Assembly (NCBI GenBank): GCA_003543115.1
Contig: DPJH01000044.1
Span: 1 to 23,845 of the forward strand
Direction: 5' to 3'
Length of the DNA: 23,845 nt
Origin: Candidatus Moraniibacteriota bacterium
GTDB lineage: Bacteria > Patescibacteriota > Minisyncoccia > Moranbacterales > UBA2206
Shown: positions 20,095 through 23,845 of the stretch, piece by piece
Numbering within the stretch: the stretch's first letter is position 1
Layout: each line of letters starts with the position of its first letter
Made by a program: the position numbers and the translations under genes
The notes under the pieces: generated by a model
Seen by the model: only the letters and a program-made list of their open reading frames with translations
Database searches by the model: none
What the model was told of the DNA's origin: nothing

Positions 20095-20712
20095 TCAAAA
20101 AGCCGTGCGGCTTTTTTTAAAGAGAGCTTCTTTCATCGTAAGCTTCAATAAAACAACACCCATCAATATGCCCGCACAATTCCATATCAGGTCGCCAATC
20201 GTGTCTACAAAATTATGCTCTCCGTATACTCCCCATTCCAAAGTATGAAAAACAAAATCTGAAAATATTTCCCACAATTCCCAACCCACACCTCCTATAA
20301 AAATAGCCAGGACTGTGCGCCAAACAGTCTGACGAAAAGAAAAATTTTTCCAAATAACCAATATTTTTCCCAGCAGAAATGAAAAAAGCATGGAATTCAC
20401 CAAATGGATAAGCTTATCGTATTCAAATCCGATAAGATATAATTTATAAAAACCGAACTCTCCCAGCGCATTCAAAAGAAATGCTGAAGCTAAAGTTGCT
20501 TGGGTTTTTCTTATCATTTCTTTTTTTTCCTGGACAGTAAATCTAAATACAATTTGAGGAAAATAAATAAGAAAGGCGGAAACCAAAAATACTATTCCCA
20601 AATATATGGGATGATATAAAAAATAGCGCCATTCTTTCGGAGAAGCAAACATTGCTATGGCAGCAATCAAAAAAATCGCTATGCTTAATTTTATAAAATT
20701 TCTATACTTCAT
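20095..20712 (-). CDS. polytopic membrane protein, YjdF/DUF2238-like
   Basis: 205 residues from the ATG at 20712, with about six TM segments. The second half carries a conserved pattern of charged residues in the membrane: FEYDKLIHLVNSMLFSFLLG, GGVGWELWEIFSDF, and EHNFVDTIGDLIWNCAGILM. This D-K-x-x-H, W-E-x-x-E, D-T-x-x-D-L-x-x-N-x-x-G series is typical of the YjdF/DUF2238 group, whose function is unknown. A TTG start at 20724 is possible. The last codons overlap a short terminator hairpin. It lies 60 nt downstream of the PEBP gene and may be co-transcribed. Confidence 0.8.
   Translation of the reverse strand: MKYRNFIKLSIAIFLIAAIAMFASPKEWRYFLYHPIYLGIVFLVSAFLIYFPQIVFRFTVQEKKEMIRKTQATLASAFLLNALGEFGFYKLYLIGFEYDKLIHLVNSMLFSFLLGKILVIWKNFSFRQTVWRTVLAIFIGGVGWELWEIFSDFVFHTLEWGVYGEHNFVDTIGDLIWNCAGILMGVVLLKLTMKEALFKKSRTAF
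20097..20116 (-). terminator. terminator overlapping the 3' end of the YjdF-like gene
   Basis: A/T-flanked hairpin AAAAAGCC / GGCTTTTT with loop GTGC; on the minus strand it spans the KSRTAF codons and the T-run runs into the TGA stop. It is A/T-symmetric and could also catch plus-strand transcripts that pass the cysS terminator. Confidence 0.6.
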
Positions 20713-20772
20713 AGAATTATGCAAAATTACAATTTCCCTTCACCGCCCTTCCTAATGTCTTCAGCAATATTT

Positions 20773-21237
20773 TCATTCACGCTTATACAGCCCTGTAAGC
20801 ACCGCTTCTTCCACTATATGCCCATACATGGCTGCTTCTAAATCTTCTTTAGTTGCCTGTCTGTCCAAAGACAATTTGTCATCTAATGCATATAGCTTGA
20901 ACTCGTAATGGTGAGTGACGCTTGGAGGACAGGGTCCGCCATAGCCAGGCTTGCCGAAGTCAGTCATCCCCTGCACTGCGCTTGTTGGAATGCTATTTTC
21001 ATCAATTGAGGTCAAAGCAGGATCAATATTGAAAATTGTCCAATGCGTCCAACCTCCGCTTTTAGGAGCATCGGGGTCATGCATTATCAACACTAAAGAA
21101 AGAGCCACGGATGACACATGCGAAAATTTCAAAGGAGGATTTATATTCTCTCCATCACAAGTATATTTTTTTGGGATTAGCGCATTATTTTCAAAAGCGC
21201 TGCTCGTTATATCCATATCATTTTTAGTTATATCCAT
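20773..21237 (-). CDS. PEBP family protein (YbhB/YbcL type, Raf-kinase-inhibitor-like)
   Basis: 154 residues from the ATG at 21237. The whole chain is a phosphatidylethanolamine-binding-protein domain: IPKKYTCDGENINPPLKFSH, ALSLVLIMHDPDAP with the anion-binding site, GGWTHWTIFNIDP, GMTDFGKPGYGGPCPPS, THHYEFKLYALDDKLSL and the final helices. Bacterial members are cytosolic or periplasmic with no settled role. The frame is open to a TTG at 21432, but that lies in the copper-ATPase terminator. Intermediate ATGs (21378, 21261) add a charged leader unlike the family. A 21-nt near-duplication at the start gives MDIT twice (MDITKNDMDITSS). GAGGCAGGA about 12 nt upstream makes 21237 plausible, but the start is uncertain. 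Confidence 0.9.
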   Translation of the reverse strand: MDITKNDMDITSSAFENNALIPKKYTCDGENINPPLKFSHVSSVALSLVLIMHDPDAPKSGGWTHWTIFNIDPALTSIDENSIPTSAVQGMTDFGKPGYGGPCPPSVTHHYEFKLYALDDKLSLDRQATKEDLEAAMYGHIVEEAVLTGLYKRE

Positions 21238-21430
21238 ATTATTTTTTGATTCCTGCCTCATTTCTTGTCTTGCAGCGTCTTTAAGAGAAATTTCGCTCCT
21301 AAAATGAAAAGGATCTTTTTTAAATATAATTTTTCCATGTGTTAATAATACAGATTTTAACTTCCCTTTATTTCTCATATGATACATATCCTGTTTAGAA
21401 TCAGTGTTTTCACTCTTTCGACACACAAAC

Positions 21431-21461
21431 AAAAAAAACGCTTCTTACAAGCGCTTTTTTT
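21431..21461 (-). terminator. intrinsic terminator of the copper ATPase gene
   Basis: Stem of A/T runs and CGCTT / AAGCG (21439-21443 / 21449-21453, one bulge), with eight T at the end on the minus strand, directly after the TAA. Confidence 0.8.
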
Positions 21462-21466
21462 ATTTT

Positions 21467-23518
21467 TTATTTTCTAACTTTCAATGTTTTAGCGTTTATC
21501 GCCACAATCACTGTGGAAAATGACATAAATATCGCTCCTAATGCTGGAGATAACAATATTCCAAAACTTGCCAGCACTCCTGCCGCTAGAGGAATCGCAA
21601 CCACATTATATCCTGTCGCCCAAGCTAAATTTTGCACCATCTTTTTGTAAGTAGCTTTGCCAAAAAGAACCAGCGAGGCAATATCTTTCGGATTGCTGTT
21701 TACTAAAATTATATCCGCTGTTTCAGCAGCAATATCCGTCCCGCTGCCGACAGCAATTCCGACATTGGCTTGAGCGAGAGCGGGAGCATCATTTATTCCA
21801 TCTCCGACCATTGCCACAAATTCCCCGTTAGCTTGAAGTTCCTTCACTTTTTCTTGTTTTTGATGCGGAAGTACGCCAGCAAAATATCCATCCAGTTTTA
21901 ATTCTTCCGCCACGCTTTTAGCTGAACTTTCATTGTCCCCTGTAAGCATCCACAGCTTTATCCCAACATTTCGAAGCAGCTTAATTGCTTCATATGACTC
22001 CTCTCGTATAGTATCGGAAAGATTTAAAGCCCCGATCAGATTTAGCTTTCCATCATCAGCAAGGATAAAAATCATTGTTCCTTCTGCTTGGCTTATTTGA
22101 TTTGGAATATTCAATCCTAGCTCCTGCAAATATCCAGGACTGGCTATGATAAATTTTCTATTTTCTAAGGTTGCCTCAACGCCCTTGCCTTTTATCGCCC
22201 TAAACCCGGATATCTCCACTTTATCAACCTTTTTAGCTTCAGCTTCTAAAGTTATCGCTCTGGCAATCGGATGCTCGGAATTTCGCTCAAGAGCTTCGGC
22301 AATCTGCAGGATTTTATTTTCATCGTAGCTATTATCTAACGCATAAATCTTTTTTATGCTGAATGTTCCCTTTGTCAGCGTTCCAGTTTTATCAAAAATA
22401 ATAGTTGTAATTTTTCTGGAGTTTTCAAAAGCTGTCCTATTTCTGATCAAGAGTCCGCTTTGAGCGGATAGCGTCGTGGAAATTGCCACCACCAACGGCA
22501 CTGCCAATCCTAAAGCGTGAGGACAAGCAATAATAAGAACGGTGGCGGCTCGCTCTATTGCAAAAGCAATATCCTTGCCCAGAGCAAGCCAAGTGACAAA
22601 AGTTATTGTGCCGATACTAATTGCTATAAGCGTCAGCCAAAAGGCGGCTCTGTCGGCCAACAATTGCGTTTTGGACTTAGAAGCTTGAGCGTCTTTGACC
22701 AGCTTTATTACCTTGGAAAGATATGTTTCATCTCCCACGCCCTCAACTCTGATTTCCAACGAACCTTCTTCCGTGATAGATCCTCCGATCACTTTTGATC
22801 CCATCTCCTTTGAAACGGGCTTTGCTTCTCCAGTTAGCATTGATTCATTTACAAAACTTTCGCCCTTCACCACTATGCCGTCTGTCGGAACTTTCTCGCC
22901 AGGCTTAACTAAAATAATGTCTCCTTTCTTAAGTCCGCTAACACTTACATCAACTATCTCATTCCCTTTCTTAAGATGGGCAACGTCTGGAATAAGAGCA
23001 GATAGTTTTTCCAAAGCCCTTGACGCTCCCATCACGGATTTCATTTCCAACCAGTGTCCTAAAAGCATAATATCAATCAATGTTGCCAGCTCCCAGAAAA
23101 AAACTTCTCCCTCAAGTCCAAAAACTACTGCCGAGCTATATGCATAAGCCACGACAATAGCCAAGCTGATGAGGCTCATCATCCCAAGGGATTTATGCTT
23201 GATTTCGCTAACAGCGCCCATAAGAAATGGACTGCCTCCGAAAAAGAAAATGAAAGACGAAATTAAAAACAAAATCACTTGATCACCGGGAAATTTTATA
23301 GAAATATTAAGCAAGCTTTGAATGAAAGGAGAAAGAAGCAAAATCGGTATAGTTAAAACCAGGGAAATATAGAATTTTCTTTTAAAATTTTCAATGGAAT
23401 GCCCTGCGTGCTTATTAAATCCATCTTTGTGGTCATGCCCCGCATCTTCTCCATGTTCCGTTTTAACCACATCATGCATAGGATGATTCATCTTATTATG
23501 ATTGTGATTGTGTTCCAT
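21467..23518 (-). CDS. copB: CopB-type copper-transporting P1B ATPase
   Basis: 683 residues. ATP-driven pump exporting copper (or silver) across the inner membrane. The TM metal site is CPH (332-334, in IACPHALGLAVPLV), the CopB/P1B-3 form rather than the CPC of CopA. Instead of HMA domains the N-terminus has ten His in 40 residues (MEHNHNHNKMNHPMHD ... HAGH), normal for CopB. The machinery is complete: TGEA (229-232), phosphorylated DKTGTLT (376-382), SEHPIA near 415, MLTGDN and MVGDGINDAPAL. Eight TM segments are expected. The ATG at 23518 lacks a strong SD, and an extended -10 promoter lies about 50 nt upstream. No metal-responsive regulator is adjacent. Confidence 0.96.
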   Translation of the reverse strand: MEHNHNHNKMNHPMHDVVKTEHGEDAGHDHKDGFNKHAGHSIENFKRKFYISLVLTIPILLLSPFIQSLLNISIKFPGDQVILFLISSFIFFFGGSPFLMGAVSEIKHKSLGMMSLISLAIVVAYAYSSAVVFGLEGEVFFWELATLIDIMLLGHWLEMKSVMGASRALEKLSALIPDVAHLKKGNEIVDVSVSGLKKGDIILVKPGEKVPTDGIVVKGESFVNESMLTGEAKPVSKEMGSKVIGGSITEEGSLEIRVEGVGDETYLSKVIKLVKDAQASKSKTQLLADRAAFWLTLIAISIGTITFVTWLALGKDIAFAIERAATVLIIACPHALGLAVPLVVAISTTLSAQSGLLIRNRTAFENSRKITTIIFDKTGTLTKGTFSIKKIYALDNSYDENKILQIAEALERNSEHPIARAITLEAEAKKVDKVEISGFRAIKGKGVEATLENRKFIIASPGYLQELGLNIPNQISQAEGTMIFILADDGKLNLIGALNLSDTIREESYEAIKLLRNVGIKLWMLTGDNESSAKSVAEELKLDGYFAGVLPHQKQEKVKELQANGEFVAMVGDGINDAPALAQANVGIAVGSGTDIAAETADIILVNSNPKDIASLVLFGKATYKKMVQNLAWATGYNVVAIPLAAGVLASFGILLSPALGAIFMSFSTVIVAINAKTLKVRK

Positions 23519-23568
23519 ATTTTTTCACTTTATTTTTTATAACCGCTTTTTCATTTAGCAATATTTTT

Positions 23569-23577
23569 AGTATAACA
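23569..23577 (-). promoter_or_regulatory. extended -10 promoter of copB
   Basis: The minus strand reads TGTTATACT; no good -35 at the normal distance. No clear metal-regulator operator is visible around it. The rest of 23578-23787 shows no gene. Confidence 0.5.
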
Positions 23578-23787
23578 CATATTACAGGAATAAAAGCTTA
23601 TTTCTTCTTCCATTATTTCATTCAAATAAAACAAAAGTTAAAAAAATAAAAACCCTAATCAAAAAAGAGGATGTTAATGCCTCCTAGTGATTTGTTATTT
23701 TGAACTCAATTAGAGCAATCGAGCGCCTTATCAAATTTTAAGCTAATGCAAATATAATCCCTTTTAATCTAAAAATCGAGAATAAAC

Positions 23788-23812
23788 TAAAAAACGCTAT
23801 ACAGAAGCGTTT
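23788..23812 (-). terminator. intrinsic terminator of the gene entering from the right edge
   Basis: 7-bp stem AAACGCT (23792-23798) / AGCGTTT (23806-23812) followed on the minus strand by TTTTTTAGT. It begins directly at the TAG stop of the partial frame. Confidence 0.7.
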
Positions 23813-23845
23813 CTAGTATGCTGTATTTTCCCCTACGGCCTCGTC
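23813..23845 (-). CDS. C-terminal end of an unidentified protein (5' part outside the window)
   Basis: The last ten codons of a minus-strand frame read DEAVGENTAY and end in TAG at 23813-23815. The only support is that an intrinsic terminator follows immediately. The family cannot be told from ten residues. Confidence 0.45.
   Translation of the reverse strand, partial: DEAVGENTAY

Noticed and set aside
21237..21432. Longer PEBP protein starting at TTG 21432
   Set aside because: That start lies in the T-run of the copB terminator and the added 65 residues do not resemble the family or a signal peptide.
23640..23700. Possible hairpin GAGG ... CCTC near 23668-23684
   Set aside because: The stem is only four to six base pairs, with no T-run and no gene to serve.
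1..23845. tRNA, rRNA or insertion sequence
   Set aside because: I found no cloverleaf, rRNA-like segment, transposase or flanking inverted repeats on either strand.

Overview
The window looks like part of a small-genome, AT-rich bacterium of the Candidate Phyla Radiation (Patescibacteria), most likely a Moranbacteria or Parcubacteria relative. This rests on gene content and style, not on any search: a shortened HrcA, a DUF3467 protein, a decayed 'four helix bundle suffix' gene, secreted repeat proteins of unknown role, and many very small unknown genes with their own promoters and terminators. The standard code is in use: TGA ends at least ten genes here, several directly before a terminator hairpin.

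Layout. 1-713: 3' part of ispH (minus). 730-1395: membrane-anchored Glu/Cys-rich repeat protein. 1495-1680: a plus-strand promoter feeding a stretch that folds as a long rod, a candidate small RNA. 1728-3125: secreted beta-helix protein. 3264-6120: three single-domain response regulators, two small paralogous unknown proteins and mscL, most with a consensus promoter and hairpin terminator. 6133-6420: DUF3467 protein. 6590-7638: two genes each broken by one in-frame TGA (a small unknown protein and an SGNH/GDSL hydrolase). 7659-8228: ADP-ribose-pyrophosphatase-type Nudix. 8402-8821: unknown monocistronic gene. 8924-9610: RibD-C reductase. 9626-9905: frameshifted four-helix-bundle remnant. 9963-10649: AT-rich two-TM protein. 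10697-12628: dnaK. 12832-13461: two small plus-strand genes. 13585-15848: heat-shock operon hrcA - nudix/grpE fusion - hsp20 behind a perfect CIRCE operator. 16030-17247: yidD and three small genes, two of them Cys-rich. 17346-20017: corA-like transporter, cysS and a His/Cys-rich metal-binding protein. 20095-23518: YjdF-like membrane protein, PEBP protein and a CopB-type copper ATPase. 23813-23845: last codons of another gene.

How the genes fit together. HrcA, GrpE, Hsp20 and DnaK form a chaperone set. Only the hrcA unit carries CIRCE; dnaK is cut off from it by two plus-strand genes. Copper/metal handling (CopB, the His/Cys-rich protein, CorA-like) and envelope functions (MscL, YidD, beta-helix, anchored Cys-repeat protein) make up much of the rest. 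The strongest novelty candidates are the Nudix-GrpE fusion, the candidate structured RNA near 1530-1650, the two in-frame TGA genes, and the duplicated small-protein unit with matching terminators at 3.3-4.3 kb.
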